From Acinetobacter calcoaceticus (lineage in GTDB: Bacteria; Pseudomonadota; Gammaproteobacteria; Pseudomonadales; Moraxellaceae), in assembly GCF_004345325.1 (NCBI RefSeq), contig NZ_SLVJ01000003.1:1-64000 (forward strand): a DNA stretch of 64,000 nt, written 5' to 3'. Positions 43,645-54,900 of this stretch are shown here, piece after piece (within the stretch, counting starts at the first letter, position 1; every line of letters begins with the position of its first letter). The notes beneath the pieces are model-generated. The model did no database searches. It was given only the letters and a program-made list of their open reading frames with translations, and was not told the origin of the DNA. The translations under genes and the position numbers were made by a program.

Positions 43645-43716
43645 GGGGAGGGCAGCATCTAGCACTATACTTGCTTGTCGAACTTGTCCGAGCCCAGCAA
43701 GCTGAAGCGTAGGGCA

Positions 43717-45822
43717 TTAGCAAGCGTGTGAAACGCTAGGTAATACTGCAGGCATAGAGAGGCGTTCAATACGCGGGAAACCAAAATGCATCCGCAATTC
43801 ACGAATGATTTGTGCGATTTTTTTCCGATCATCCACCACGATGTTGACATAGGTTTTGTCATCATGGGTCTGTACCATTTCCACGCCTGTCTTGGCTTTA
43901 CGGCACTGATAAATCAGCTCAGAGATTTGTTCGTCACTCATACGCATATCAATGCTCAAATACGCTGTGAAGCTCACATCATCGACTGGTTCAGTGGTCC
44001 ATTGCAGCAGCATAATGTTCTCAGGGTGCAAATGTTGCTCATGTAATAGATTATGGCATTTTGCACGATGAACGATTAAGCCACGACGTGAAATGTGTCC
44101 TTGGATTGGGTCACCCATCACAGGGTTGCAACAGTGCGCATACTTCACATCCACACCATCTGTACCTTGGATTAAGCGGTTTGAGGTCAACAATTCATCA
44201 TGATGATCTTGGGCAAACAAATGATTGGCGACCAATTGCGGCAGTAAATCTCCAACTGCGATTTGTTGAAACAGCACATCTTTGGTTGAGACATGCCGCC
44301 ATTGCAGTAAGTCGGTCCAATCCTCTTGCGATAAATCATTCACGGAAAGATTAAATAGCTTCAGGGCGCGATTGAGGGCTTGTTGTCCGACCAGACACTG
44401 CTCTTCATCATCTTGGTCTTTGAGGATGTTTTGCAGCGCACGCCGTGCTTTTTGGGTGTTAATAAAGCTGAGCCAATCTGGATTTGGCGTTGCGAGCACA
44501 TCGGTGATGATCTCAACCACTTGACCACTGATCAGTGGGGTAGAGAGCGGCTTAATTTCACCATTGATCTTGGCGCCTACGGCATGGTTGCCGAGGAATA
44601 GACTGGCTGAATAAGCAAAATCAACGACGGTTGCACCCTGCGGTAGTTCATGTAATTGACCATGTGGGGTATAGACCCAAATTTTTTCTTGATGCAGATA
44701 ATCCAATAAGTCATTGAAGGTGGTTTTAGCGCAAGCACCATCGATCAGAACATTGAGATTTTGCATCGAGGCTTGAATCGCAGAGCGGCAGGCTTGAGGT
44801 GCGTTCTCACCGAGCACTAAGCCATAGCGCGCGGCTTTACGCATCAATTCAGTTTGAATGGTGAGTGACAGGGAGGTTTTCTCCCCTTTAAGCTTCAACA
44901 TTAACGATTGGTTGCCACCGGGCAGGGGTCTGCGAATATGATCGTCATAATGCAGGACTTGAAAATTCTCTCGTAGTGCATCTACCAGATGATCACAGTC
45001 GGCAATGTTTTGTAAAATAATTTCAAAAGCATGGCTGTGAGTTAGCTCTTGCAGATTAATTTCATTTTTTACAAAGTGACGAATCAGCTCAATATTATTA
45101 TTTTTCTTTTTGATTCGCCCTTGGATGCTTTGGGTCGTCAACAGATCGGTAAGATTTTGTTCCCAGATGGTTTGATATTTACATCGCTCAGGTTTGGTTT
45201 GCGCTAGCGCATTTTGTACATCTACGAACATATCCAGATCAAGATTTTGATAACAGAGATTTTCAAGATTATCGGCCATCTCATTCATACCGACCAAACG
45301 TGCCATCGGGACAAAGATATCGTAGGTCTCTTGCGCGATTCGTGCGCGCTTATCTGGGCGCAATGACTCTAAGGTGGTCATGTTGTGATAACGATCGGCG
45401 AGCTTAATAATGATCACACGTGGATCTTGTAAGGTGGCCTGCAAAATTTTTCGAAATGACGCGGCCTTATTATATTCTTTATCGCTGGAGTGGCTGAGCT
45501 TGGTGACCCCATCGACTAGTTCGGCTACAGTCAAACCAAATTTTTCAATAATATCATCTTTGGTGAAATCAGTATCTTCAATCACGTCATGTAGCAGTGC
45601 TGCCATGAGGGTTTCAGCATCAAGTCGCATATGTGCCAAGATACAACTGACTGCAATCGGGTGAATAATATAGGGTTCACCACTTTTACGTGTAATTCCA
45701 GTATGTGCGATATCTGCATAATCACAGGCTGCAAGAACTCGCTCAACATCATGTGTGTTGAGATATGCATCAATGATAAGACTGAGCTGCTGCTTGGCCT
45801 GTCTGACCGCTTCGCCTGGCAT
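43717..45822 (-). CDS. spoT: SpoT-type (p)ppGpp hydrolase with degenerate synthetase domain
   Basis: About 701 residues. The HD hydrolase domain is intact (RKSGEPYIIHP, AALLHDVIEDT). The synthetase domain has lost its hallmark: the usual GYQSLHT segment reads GNQSLML and the region that normally reads EVQIRT is LTIQTE. The TGS (VYTPHGQLHELPQGATVVDFAYS) and C-terminal ACT domains follow. Acinetobacter SpoT is known as a hydrolase-only enzyme, and this copy fits. It breaks down the alarmone made by RelA, which lies elsewhere. ATG 45822 has AGGTG upstream; frames to 45873 lack support. Confidence 0.93.
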   Translation of the reverse strand: MPGEAVRQAKQQLSLIIDAYLNTHDVERVLAACDYADIAHTGITRKSGEPYIIHPIAVSCILAHMRLDAETLMAALLHDVIEDTDFTKDDIIEKFGLTVAELVDGVTKLSHSSDKEYNKAASFRKILQATLQDPRVIIIKLADRYHNMTTLESLRPDKRARIAQETYDIFVPMARLVGMNEMADNLENLCYQNLDLDMFVDVQNALAQTKPERCKYQTIWEQNLTDLLTTQSIQGRIKKKNNNIELIRHFVKNEINLQELTHSHAFEIILQNIADCDHLVDALRENFQVLHYDDHIRRPLPGGNQSLMLKLKGEKTSLSLTIQTELMRKAARYGLVLGENAPQACRSAIQASMQNLNVLIDGACAKTTFNDLLDYLHQEKIWVYTPHGQLHELPQGATVVDFAYSASLFLGNHAVGAKINGEIKPLSTPLISGQVVEIITDVLATPNPDWLSFINTQKARRALQNILKDQDDEEQCLVGQQALNRALKLFNLSVNDLSQEDWTDLLQWRHVSTKDVLFQQIAVGDLLPQLVANHLFAQDHHDELLTSNRLIQGTDGVDVKYAHCCNPVMGDPIQGHISRRGLIVHRAKCHNLLHEQHLHPENIMLLQWTTEPVDDVSFTAYLSIDMRMSDEQISELIYQCRKAKTGVEMVQTHDDKTYVNIVVDDRKKIAQIIRELRMHFGFPRIERLSMPAVLPSVSHAC

Positions 45823-45966
45823 ATTACACCTACTGATTTGCAATAAACTTTCCAATCCTTTAATGAAAAGCATATTGAGGCACTTGTCAATTTTTTATTG
45901 AGAAAAAATGAGTTTTTTTCTTAATAAAAAGATACTACAGAAATGTTCAACAAGTTAGGAGTGAAT

Positions 45967-45992
45967 AAAAAAAGCCTAGTGATGAACTAGGC
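45967..45992 (-). terminator. Rho-independent terminator between rpoZ and spoT
   Basis: On the minus strand GCCTAGT and ACTAGGC form a stem around a 5-base loop, followed by seven Ts. spoT therefore probably has its own promoter. Confidence 0.85.
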
Positions 45993-46012
45993 CTTTGTCA
46001 ACTGGATACAAG

Positions 46013-46294
46013 TTATTGAAAAGAGAAACCTTCTAAGTTTAGATTATTTGCAGAAAGCGCCAAATCCAAACTAGAGGTTTGATAATCTTGATCACGTTGT
46101 TTCAAAATATCTTTGGTGACGTGGCCAGCAGCGATTTCTCGTAGAGAAACGACGGTTGGTTTGTCATTATCCCATTCAACTGTAGGCTCAATACCTTGAC
46201 GTGCCAATTGACGCGCTCGTTTGCTTGCCACTAGTACAAGCTCAAAGCGGTTGTCTACATGGTTCAAACAATCTTCTACGGTTACGCGTGCCAT
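46013..46294 (-). CDS. rpoZ: RNA polymerase omega subunit
   Basis: 93 residues. The N-terminal [20 protein letters not shown] and ASKRARQL are diagnostic of omega, which stabilises the beta-prime subunit. It lies between gmk and spoT, the standard order. ATG 46294 is chosen because the family starts at MARVT. Confidence 0.96.
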   Translation of the reverse strand: MARVTVEDCLNHVDNRFELVLVASKRARQLARQGIEPTVEWDNDKPTVVSLREIAAGHVTKDILKQRDQDYQTSSLDLALSANNLNLEGFSFQ

Positions 46295-46384
46295 AACAAT
46301 TCTCGTGTTTCGTGAGTGAATAGAATACAAATTTTTATACAGACCACGCAGTATAAAATGCTTTGCGTTCAGACTCAAGTTGAA

Positions 46385-47005
46385 TCACGATTGTGGCGTG
46401 ATTAATTTTTGAATTAGCTCTTTATGGCGCAAGGATTGTGGCTTAAGCATTAAACGATTGGCGTTGATGACAGATTCCAAGTCATGCAAGGCTTTATTAA
46501 AATCGTCATTGATGATGATATAGTCAAAATTTTTATATTGCTGCATGTCTTCTACAGCGCAACTTAAACGATGCTCAATAATGTCTACTGCATCAGTTCC
46601 ACGATTGGATAAACGCTGACGTAGGTCAAATTGAGTGGGTGGGAGGATGAATATTTGCTTTGACTCAGGAAAAAGTTGACGTACCTGTTCAGCTCCTTGC
46701 CAGTCGATTTCTAATAATACATCGTGACCCTTGGTCAGTTGATCTCTTACTGTGGCTTGGGACGTGCCATAATAATTACCAAATACTTCTGCATACTCAA
46801 TAAATCCGCCTTGTGCGACTTGATCTTGAAAGTGAGATTTTTCAGTAAAATGATAATGTACCCCTTCAAGTTCACCAGGGCGTTGTTGACGGGTAGTATG
46901 AGAAACAGAAACGTGTAAGTTGCTTACGCGTTCAAGTAGGGCTTTGACCAATGATGTTTTGCCTGTTCCTGAGGCTGCAGAAACGACAAACAAGAGACCC
47001 GACAT
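46385..47005 (-). CDS. gmk: Guanylate kinase
   Basis: 206 residues. The P-loop reads ASGTGKTSL near the N-terminus; VSHTTRQQRPGELEGVHYHF is the GMP-binding region. It phosphorylates GMP or dGMP to the diphosphate. ATG 47005 gives the family's usual start (MSGLLFVVSA). It is upstream of rpoZ and divergent from ispH. Confidence 0.96.
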   Translation of the reverse strand: MSGLLFVVSAASGTGKTSLVKALLERVSNLHVSVSHTTRQQRPGELEGVHYHFTEKSHFQDQVAQGGFIEYAEVFGNYYGTSQATVRDQLTKGHDVLLEIDWQGAEQVRQLFPESKQIFILPPTQFDLRQRLSNRGTDAVDIIEHRLSCAVEDMQQYKNFDYIIINDDFNKALHDLESVINANRLMLKPQSLRHKELIQKLITPQS

Positions 47006-47138
47006 GATATTTTTCCTGATATGATAAAATATCTTCTCTATCTTAAAGTAGACGCGAATCAAACAAAATAGCTAGTGGCTAATTGATCGCAAATTTTATT
47101 AAATAAAATACTCATTTTGAGTGAGCATTGAGGCTTTT

Positions 47139-48095
47139 ATGGAAATTGTGTTGGCGAATCCACGTGGATTTTGTGCAGGTGTAGACCGAGCAATAGCAAT
47201 TGTCAATCGCGCACTAGAGTGTTTTAACCCGCCAATCTATGTTCGCCATGAAGTGGTACATAACAAATTTGTGGTTGATGATCTGCGTCAACGCGGTGCG
47301 ATATTTGTCGATGAGCTTGACGAAGTGCCCGATGATAATATAGTGATTTTTAGTGCGCATGGTGTATCTAAGGCTGTTCAACAGGAAGCTGAAAGCCGAG
47401 GTTTAAAAGTATTTGATGCCACCTGCCCATTGGTCACCAAGGTGCATATCGAAGTGACCAAATATGCACGCGAAGGTATTGAGGCGATTTTGATCGGGCA
47501 TGAGGGGCATCCAGAAGTTGAGGGCACCATGGGTCAATATGACAAGAAAAATGGTGGCGAGATCTACTTGGTTGAAGATGAAGAAGATGTGGCGCAGTTA
47601 CAAGTGCGCTATCCAGAGAAAGTTGCATTTGTAACCCAAACCACGTTATCGATTGATGATACGGCCAAAGTTATTGATGCTTTGCGAAATAAATATCCAA
47701 ATATTCAAGGCCCGCGAAAAAATGATATTTGTTATGCAACACAAAATCGTCAAGATGCCGTACGAGATTTAGCTGAACAATGTGATGTGGTTTTGGTGGT
47801 TGGTTCTCCCAATTCATCCAATTCAAACCGACTGAGAGAATTGGCGGAACGTATGGGTAAACATGCGTATTTAGTTGACAATGCAGACGAATTACAACAT
47901 GAGTGGTTTCTAGGTGCAGATAAAATTGGAGTGACCGCAGGAGCATCGGCGCCCGAAATATTAATCCGCCAAGTGATTCAGCGTCTACAGGACTGGGGCG
48001 CGAGACAACCACAAGAGTTGAGTGGTCGAGAAGAGAATATTACATTTAGTTTGCCGAAAGAATTACGCATTAACGTCATACAGGCAGATAGTTGA
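47139..48095 (+). CDS. ispH: 4-hydroxy-3-methylbut-2-enyl diphosphate reductase
   Basis: 318 residues. The three cluster cysteines are C12 (RGFCAGV), C96 (ATCPLV) and C198 ([10 protein letters not shown]). It is the last enzyme of the methylerythritol phosphate route, giving isopentenyl and dimethylallyl diphosphate. ATG 47139 follows GAGG and matches the family N-terminus; GTG 47121 does not. Confidence 0.96.
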   Translation: MEIVLANPRGFCAGVDRAIAIVNRALECFNPPIYVRHEVVHNKFVVDDLRQRGAIFVDELDEVPDDNIVIFSAHGVSKAVQQEAESRGLKVFDATCPLVTKVHIEVTKYAREGIEAILIGHEGHPEVEGTMGQYDKKNGGEIYLVEDEEDVAQLQVRYPEKVAFVTQTTLSIDDTAKVIDALRNKYPNIQGPRKNDICYATQNRQDAVRDLAEQCDVVLVVGSPNSSNSNRLRELAERMGKHAYLVDNADELQHEWFLGADKIGVTAGASAPEILIRQVIQRLQDWGARQPQELSGREENITFSLPKELRINVIQADS

Positions 48096-48143
48096 AGCTT
48101 AATTGCGAGCGTCTTCAATATTGAGGTTGATCTAGAAGATATT

Positions 48144-48175
48144 AGAAACCCTAGTTTTAACTAGGGTTTCTTTTT
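48144..48175 (+). terminator. Rho-independent terminator behind ispH
   Basis: AGAAACCCTAGTT (48144-48156) and AACTAGGGTTTCT (48159-48171) form a perfect 13-bp stem with a minimal loop, followed by Ts. Confidence 0.9.
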
Positions 48176-48194
48176 GTGTGTGCTTTTATGTGAC

Positions 48195-48581
48195 TTATGA
48201 GAAAGCAAGTTGGGCGTAGGCATCTTCAAGTTCGTGTTTTGCAGCACTATGTCCTTGATGCGCAGCTTGATCTAACCATTTCTCTGCATGTGAATAGTTC
48301 CGATCCAAACCGAGTTGACCATGCAGATAAAAAATACCCATTTGATATTGGGCATTCTTATCGCCTCGCAATGCACTACGAAGTGCATGCCACATGACAT
48401 TTCGTGTTTCAGAATCTTGTAGCTGAATGTCAGTGGATGTAACGCATGATTTTTGACCTAGATATTGCTGTACAGAATGTAAGCTTTGTACGGTACGAGG
48501 TGGAGAGTTTGGGTTTTGAGTAAATGGTTGAAACTTAAGCTTCGCATAAGTCCCTATGCGTTGAAGTATATGTGTAAACAT
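48195..48581 (-). CDS. Small Sel1-repeat protein
   Basis: 128 residues with one or two Sel1-like (TPR-like) units in the C-terminal half: NAQYQMGIFYLHGQLGLDRNYSHAEKWLDQAAHQGH. The N-terminal half is basic and without a signal peptide. ATG 48581 has a full AAGGAGG site. Sel1 proteins are protein-interaction scaffolds; no partner can be inferred. It is convergent with ispH. Confidence 0.82.
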   Translation of the reverse strand: MFTHILQRIGTYAKLKFQPFTQNPNSPPRTVQSLHSVQQYLGQKSCVTSTDIQLQDSETRNVMWHALRSALRGDKNAQYQMGIFYLHGQLGLDRNYSHAEKWLDQAAHQGHSAAKHELEDAYAQLAFS

Positions 48582-48816
48582 ATAAACCTCCTTGTTTTCT
48601 CTCAGATAAAAATATCGGTGTAATCCAATGTAGACGCAAAAAAATGTATTTAAAAGTGCTAATTTGTAATTTGTCAAGATGTTTTTGTATGGTTAGTTAA
48701 GTTGAATTATTTCTTCATGTTAAAAGGGGGGTGTTCAGGTAAATTTTGCAGAGATGTAATTTTATTACGTACATAAGTGTTGTTATATTGGCGAAAATTT
48801 ATAACGAGCTTAGCGT

Positions 48817-49251
48817 TTGAAACGTTTCAGCATTTTTATTAGCCTGTTGTTGTCTATGTTCATATTTCAAGGTGTTTGGAATGTGGCAGCAGCTTTTTGT
48901 GGTCATGAAAACGCAACTGAACAAGCGACAACCTATCCAAATCACTTTGGACATCATCAATCCGTGATGTGTGAGAGTGAAGAACAAAAACAAACACAAC
49001 AGCAAAATATAAATTTGAGCAAGACCCTAGAGAGCTCAGCAAATTTTCTTGAGTATATTCAGGATGATCATCATGATCATTTGCCCTCTTTTGCACACTT
49101 TATCATGGTCGAATTGCAACAAAAAACCAAACCATTGTGTTGGGGTAATTATATCCAAAAACAAATAATTGACAGGGATAATCTCTATAAGTCCCCGCAT
49201 TTAAAATCACTCAATCCTCCACCTGAACTAGTCCCGCTGCTGGTGGGATAG
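48817..49251 (+). CDS. CzcI-like His-rich periplasmic protein at the head of the czc locus
   Basis: 144 residues from a TTG start, with a signal peptide (ISLLLSMFIFQGVWNVAAA) and several His-rich patches (CGHEN, FGHHQS, DDHHDHLP). A weak GAG lies upstream of the TTG; the first ATG would cut away the signal n-region. CzcI-type proteins head czc operons in Cupriavidus and Acinetobacter and are thought to tune metal response. The czcC gene follows after 43 bases. Confidence 0.72.
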   Translation: MKRFSIFISLLLSMFIFQGVWNVAAAFCGHENATEQATTYPNHFGHHQSVMCESEEQKQTQQQNINLSKTLESSANFLEYIQDDHHDHLPSFAHFIMVELQQKTKPLCWGNYIQKQIIDRDNLYKSPHLKSLNPPPELVPLLVG

Positions 49252-49294
49252 CCTAAAAAACCCGCCACTTTGTTTAACTTAGTGAGGCATCAAC

Positions 49295-50689
49295 ATGTCA
49301 AAGGTTTTTTCGAACATTTCTGCGCGCTCAACTGTGTTGATGCAGCGTATTTCATACCAACAGATGACTGTGGTATTACGTTTGATTTTGGGGGTTGCAG
49401 CAATCGCAGTAGCACCACAAAGTTGGGCGGAGCTTGACCGTTCAAATTTAACGCTGCAACAAGCGATTGAAAAAGTTCAATCTTATCAACAGAGTCAAGG
49501 TATTTGGCAAACTCAGCAGCAAATTGCCGAAGCCAATTTAAAACAATCTAAATTGTGGTCAAATCCTAGCTTATCCATCGAGCAATCAGGGTTTTCTAAA
49601 GATGACGACAAAGAGTTGGCATTTGCTGTATCTCAACCGTTGGATGTTTTTGGAAAACGTAGAGCGACTTACCAAATGGCTAAGCTCGCCCAGAATCAAT
49701 CTGAGTTGAATCAACGTATTTATTCTGCTCAGCTGAATTTGGTGGTGAAATATCTCTGGTCTCAATTGGCTGTGTTTGAGTTGGAACGTGATGTAGTGAT
49801 AGAGCAGCTCCAAGTGAGTCAAGAAAACTTGGATGCTTTGCAAAAGCGTTATCAAGCGGGGAGTGTTGCGCAAGTTGATGTAGATCGTGTGCGTATGACC
49901 CATGAAGAAAATCAACGACTTTATCACCAAGCTGATTTGCAATTACAAGTTGCGACTCAGCAACTCAGCAATTTATGGGGTGATGCAGATAAGAAAATCA
50001 AAATAGGTTTGAATACTAGGAGCTTATGGCCGAGTTCTTCGGCGTCGCAAGTCCAAGAGTATCTTGCTGAAAACTTGGTTGAGAAAACACGTCAACTTAA
50101 AGTTTTAGAAGCCAAAGCGACTGTTGATTATTTGAAAGCTGCAGCGCGACCAAATCCAACATTAGATGTCACCATGACCAATACGCGGACACCGCAAGAT
50201 ACCAATGACAATAAGTTGGCAGTGGGTGTGTCAATTCCATTAAATATTTTTAATCGCAATCAATATGGCATCAAAATCGCTCAAGCCAAGCAGGACCTAC
50301 TTAGCCAGCAACAGCAGTTTTATTTAAAGCAAAATGCGCTAGAGATCGGGACATTGTTGACTGATCTGCAGGGTTTGGAATTGCAATTCAAACAAGTTGA
50401 TCAAACGCAGATCCCTCTCGCAATCAATGTGCGCAAGAAAACCTTGCAAGGATTTACAGCTGGTAAGTTTGCAGTATCTGATGTGCAGCAAGCAACCATG
50501 CAGCTCCAAGATGTTCGTTTGCGTAAGGTGCAATTGTTGAAAGATGCTTGGGCGCGTGCCATTCAAGCAGAAAGTTTAAGTCTGGGTATAGAGCCAAGCC
50601 AAGTCATGGCTAAAGATGCATTATCTCAAATCAATCAATCCATGTGGCAAGAAACACAGGCACTGCCTGTTATTGGCGGGGGAAGTTAA
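49295..50689 (+). CDS. czcC: Outer-membrane channel of the CzcCBA efflux pump
   Basis: 464 residues, TolC/OprN family with a signal region (VLRLILGVAAIAVAPQSWA) and two long coiled-coil halves rich in Gln, typical of the channel helices. It provides the outer-membrane exit for metal cations. It is followed at once by czcB, whose start lies 2 bases beyond its stop. Confidence 0.9.
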   Translation: MSKVFSNISARSTVLMQRISYQQMTVVLRLILGVAAIAVAPQSWAELDRSNLTLQQAIEKVQSYQQSQGIWQTQQQIAEANLKQSKLWSNPSLSIEQSGFSKDDDKELAFAVSQPLDVFGKRRATYQMAKLAQNQSELNQRIYSAQLNLVVKYLWSQLAVFELERDVVIEQLQVSQENLDALQKRYQAGSVAQVDVDRVRMTHEENQRLYHQADLQLQVATQQLSNLWGDADKKIKIGLNTRSLWPSSSASQVQEYLAENLVEKTRQLKVLEAKATVDYLKAAARPNPTLDVTMTNTRTPQDTNDNKLAVGVSIPLNIFNRNQYGIKIAQAKQDLLSQQQQFYLKQNALEIGTLLTDLQGLELQFKQVDQTQIPLAINVRKKTLQGFTAGKFAVSDVQQATMQLQDVRLRKVQLLKDAWARAIQAESLSLGIEPSQVMAKDALSQINQSMWQETQALPVIGGGS

Positions 50690-50690
50690 T

Positions 50691-51932
50691 ATGAAAACAA
50701 TAAAACAGCATAGTGGTAAAGTAACCCAACCTATTTTAATTATTATTGTGATTGCTGTATTGGCTTTAATCGCAGCTGCATTGATGTGGTCAAGTAAAAA
50801 GAAAAGCGCGACTCAATCAGAGGATGGTAAGGCTGAAGCGGTAGAAGGCGAAGCTAAGTCTGCGGCTGAAGGTGGGGAGGCTGGACATGATGATGAGGGT
50901 TTGGAATTAAGTGCTCAACAAATGACTGAGCAGGGTTTGAAGATTGCCACTGCTGCTATCGGCGATGTGGAGCAAAGTAATGGCTTTCCAGCGAAACTCG
51001 TGGTCAATACAGATCGTCAAGCGCATGTATCACCGAGCTTTAGTGGTCGAGTTGAGTCTGTCAATGTTGATTTGGGGCAACAAGTTAAGAAAGGTCAAAC
51101 TTTGGCGACGTTGTTGGTGCCCGACTTAGTTGATCAACAGTCTAATTTACAAATCGCACAATCGGCATTGTCTTTGGCAAAGCAAGACTATGAGCGTGAA
51201 AAAACTCTATGGTCACAAGGTGTTTCAGCCAAGCAAGACTATCAACGTGCCTATAATGCCTATCAGCAAGCGCAGATCCAAGTGCAAGCTTCACGTTCGC
51301 GTTTATCTGCCTTTGGTGTGGGTGTAGGCTCAAGTGGGCGTTATACCTTGACCGCACCGATCTCTGGTGTGGTGAGTCAAAAAGATGTAGTGGTGGGTGA
51401 AAATGTACAGTTGGCGAGCCAATTGTTTGTAATTGATCAGTTGGATCAGTTGTGGCTTGAATTTATTGTGCCAGGTGATTATCTAAATCGTATTTCTCCA
51501 AACCAAAGTCTAGATTTCACGTCTATGCAAACAGGCAATCAATTTAAGGCGCAAGTTCAAACCTTGAGCTCTGAAGCTGATGCACAAACGGGTCGTTTGC
51601 AAGTGCGTGCCAGAGTCCTCTCTCAAGCACCAGAATTGCGTCCAAATTTGATGGTGAATATTCAGTTGCGCCAAGCAGATCAGGCACAAGTGATGCGTGT
51701 TGCTAAAGAAGCAGTACAACAAGTTGAAGGCAAAGATGTGGTGTTCTTGGTTAAAGAGCATGGTAAGAACTTTGAATTTACGCCACAACCTGTTGAGCTG
51801 GGCCGTCGTTCAAGTGATGGTGCATGGATCGAGGTAAAATCAGGTCTTAAGGCCGGACAGCGCTATATCAGTCAGGGTAGTTTCCTCTTGAAATCTGAGA
51901 TGGAGAAAGGAGAGGCTGCGCATGGACATTGA
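50691..51932 (+). CDS. czcB: Periplasmic adaptor of the CzcCBA efflux pump
   Basis: 413 residues: an N-terminal membrane anchor (PILIIIVIAVLALIAAALMW), an acidic Glu/Gly-rich linker, then barrel-sandwich, alpha-hairpin (coiled coil around SALSLAKQDYEREK) and beta-barrel domains of the membrane-fusion family. ATG 50691 is preceded by GGGGGAAG. The end overlaps czcA by 11 bases. Confidence 0.9.
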   Translation: MKTIKQHSGKVTQPILIIIVIAVLALIAAALMWSSKKKSATQSEDGKAEAVEGEAKSAAEGGEAGHDDEGLELSAQQMTEQGLKIATAAIGDVEQSNGFPAKLVVNTDRQAHVSPSFSGRVESVNVDLGQQVKKGQTLATLLVPDLVDQQSNLQIAQSALSLAKQDYEREKTLWSQGVSAKQDYQRAYNAYQQAQIQVQASRSRLSAFGVGVGSSGRYTLTAPISGVVSQKDVVVGENVQLASQLFVIDQLDQLWLEFIVPGDYLNRISPNQSLDFTSMQTGNQFKAQVQTLSSEADAQTGRLQVRARVLSQAPELRPNLMVNIQLRQADQAQVMRVAKEAVQQVEGKDVVFLVKEHGKNFEFTPQPVELGRRSSDGAWIEVKSGLKAGQRYISQGSFLLKSEMEKGEAAHGH

Positions 51933-54900
51933 TAAAAAAAAGTTAGATGTAGAGGCGGAGCTTCCGGAGCCGGAAGGTCTGTTTGACCGCATCATTCAAT
52001 TTTCAATCAAAAATGCCATCTGGGTGATGTTGTTTGTAGTGGCATGGATAGGGGTCGGGATTTGGAGTTATCAAAAACTGCCGATTGACGCAGTACCCGA
52101 TATTACCAACGTTCAGGTTCAGATTAATACTCAGGCTGCGGGCTTCACAGCGCTTGAGGTGGAACAACGAATTACCTATCCGATTGAAACGGCCATGGCG
52201 GGTATGCCGAAGTTGCAGCAATCCCGTTCGATTTCGCGCTATGGACTGTCCCAAGTTACGATTATCTTTAAAGAAGGAACGGATATCTATTGGGCTCGTC
52301 AGCAAATCAATCAACGCTTGCAAGAAGCCAATGATCAGCTGCCTGCTGATGTTAGTCCGACCATGTCACCGGTATCGACCGGATTGGGTGAAATTTATCA
52401 ATGGGTAGTGAAAGCTGAGCCCAATGCTAAAAAACCAGATGGCCAAGCCTATACACCTATGGATTTGCGAGAAATTCAGGACTGGGTGATTCGTCCTCAG
52501 TTGCAACGCGTAGAAGGTGTAGCCGAGGTAAATAGTATCGGTGGGTACAATAAAACTTATGTGGTCTCACCGGATCTCAAGCGTTTGCAACAATTGCAGA
52601 TACCAATGTCTGAATTGCAGACAGCTTTAGAGCAAAACAATGAAAACCGCGGTGCTGGTTTTATGGAAGACAATGGCCAGCAATTGACAGTTCGTGTGCC
52701 TGGTGTCTTAAAAAATGTCGGCGATATTGAAAATGTCACTGTTGCCAATAAAAATGGTTTTCCTGTACGAATCAAAGATGTCGCAACAGTTTCAATCGGA
52801 CATGACTTGCGTACTGGTGGTGCAACTTACAATGGTGAGGAAACTGTACTCGGGATCGTCATGATGATGATGGGTGAGAACAGCCGTACTGTTGCGCGTA
52901 AAGTCGATACTAAAATTCAAGAGATCCAAAAAACCTTGCCCAAAGGTGTGGTGATCGAAACCGTTTATGATCGTACCCATTTGGTTGAGCGTGCGATTGC
53001 GACAGTACAAAAGAACTTGGTAGAGGGCGCAATCTTGGTGATTGTGATTTTACTTTTGTTCTTGGGTAACTTCCGTGCAGCATTGATTACTGCCTGTGTG
53101 ATTCCGTTGTCGATGCTGTTTACCTTGAGTGGTATGGCGCAGCAACGTATCAGTGCCAACTTAATGAGTTTGGGGGCGCTGGATTTCGGTATTATCGTTG
53201 ATGGTGCCGTGGTGATTGTGGAAAACTGTATTCGGCGCTTGGCGGAATATCAACATCAAGTGGGTCGTAAACTCACCAAGTCTGAACGCTTTAGAGAAGT
53301 GTTCTTGGCTGCAAAACAAGCACGTCGCCCATTAATCTTTGGTCAATTGATTATTTTGGTGGTGTATTTGCCGATCTTCGCCTTGCAAGGTGTGGAAGCA
53401 AAAATGTTCCATCCGATGGCAGCGACGGTCGTGTTTGCCTTGGTTGGTGCGATTATCCTCTCGATTACTTTTGTACCTGCTGCAGTGGCGTTATTTGTAA
53501 CAGGCGAAGTGAAAGAAAAAGAAACCAAGTGGATGTTGTGGTTGAAGCGCCGTTATGAAGCGTTGTTGGATTTGGCCTATCAATTTAAATATCTGATGTT
53601 GACCATTGCTGTCGGGATCTTGGTTTTGACTGGCGTCATGTCGACTCAGTTAGGCAGTGAATTTGCACCGCAATTGAGCGAAGGTGATTTTGCTGTGCAA
53701 CAAATGCGCTCTCCGAGCACGGGTCTAGAACAATCCCTGCGCATGCAAGAGAATACTGAAAAAATGTTGTTGGCTAAGTTTCCAGAAATCAAAGCCATCT
53801 TTGCACGTACAGGTACTGCTGAAGTGGCGACTGATGTGATGCCTCCCAATATTTCGGATGGTTTTATCTTGTTGAAACCACAGAAAGAATGGCCTGATAA
53901 ATCTGAGACTGTGGATGAGCTTCGTGCCCGAATGGAGGCGATGCTGAGTACCTTACCTGGTAATAATAGTGAGTTCTCACAACCGATCGAATTGCGCTTT
54001 AATGAGCTGATTTCGGGTGTGCGAAGTGACTTAGGGGTGAAGGTATTTGGTGATGATATGGAAGTGCTTAATCGTGAAGCACAACGTATAGCGCAGCAAA
54101 TCCAATCGGTCTCTGGTGCGACAGCAGTGAATATCGAACAAACCAGCGGTTTACCCTTGCTCAATGTCGAAGTCGATCAAGCTTTGGCTGCGCAATATGG
54201 CCTCTCTGTTCGTGCAATTCAGGACTTAGTTGCGACCAGTGTTGGTGGTCAAAATGTAGGACAAATCCTACAGGGTGACCGTCGTTTTGACTTTGTGATC
54301 CGTTTGGATGATGTGCAGCGTACGCCAGAGCAATTGTCAATGTTGCCGATTCAGCTGCCTAATGGTGGTTTGATTCAATTACAAGACGTGGCACAGGTTG
54401 AAACTGTACTCGGGATGAACCAAGTCAGCCGTGAAAACGGTAAACGCCGTGTGGTGGTGACAGCGAATGTTTCTGGGCGTGATTTGGGTTCATTTGTGAG
54501 TGAGATTCAAAGCAAATTGTCGACTCAGGAATTACCTGCAGGCTATTGGTTGGAGTACGGTGGTCAATTTGAAAATATGGCTTCAGCTAAAGCGCGTATG
54601 CAATTGGTTGTGCCATTGGCCTTGATTACCATCTTTATCTTGTTAATGGCGGTATTCCATAACTTTAAAGAGAGTTTGCTGGTGTTCAGTGGTGTGCCAT
54701 TTGCCCTCTGTGGTGGATTGGTGGCGCTATGGTTGCGTGATATTCCGATCTCAATGTCAGCGGGGGTGGGCTTTATCGCCTTATCGGGTGTCGCGGTGCT
54801 GAACGGGTTGGTGATGTTGACCTTTATTAAGGAGTTGCGTCAAACCATGGATGTACAGGTGGCAACATGGTTAGGTGCAATCTTACGTCTACGTCCTGTA

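Noticed and set aside
43675..43715. CTTGTCG/CTTGTCC pair resembling the GACAAG element on the minus strand
   Set aside because: Spacing is 10 bp rather than 22, it lies between convergent gene ends, and the TTTTTGCGTAAA part is missing.
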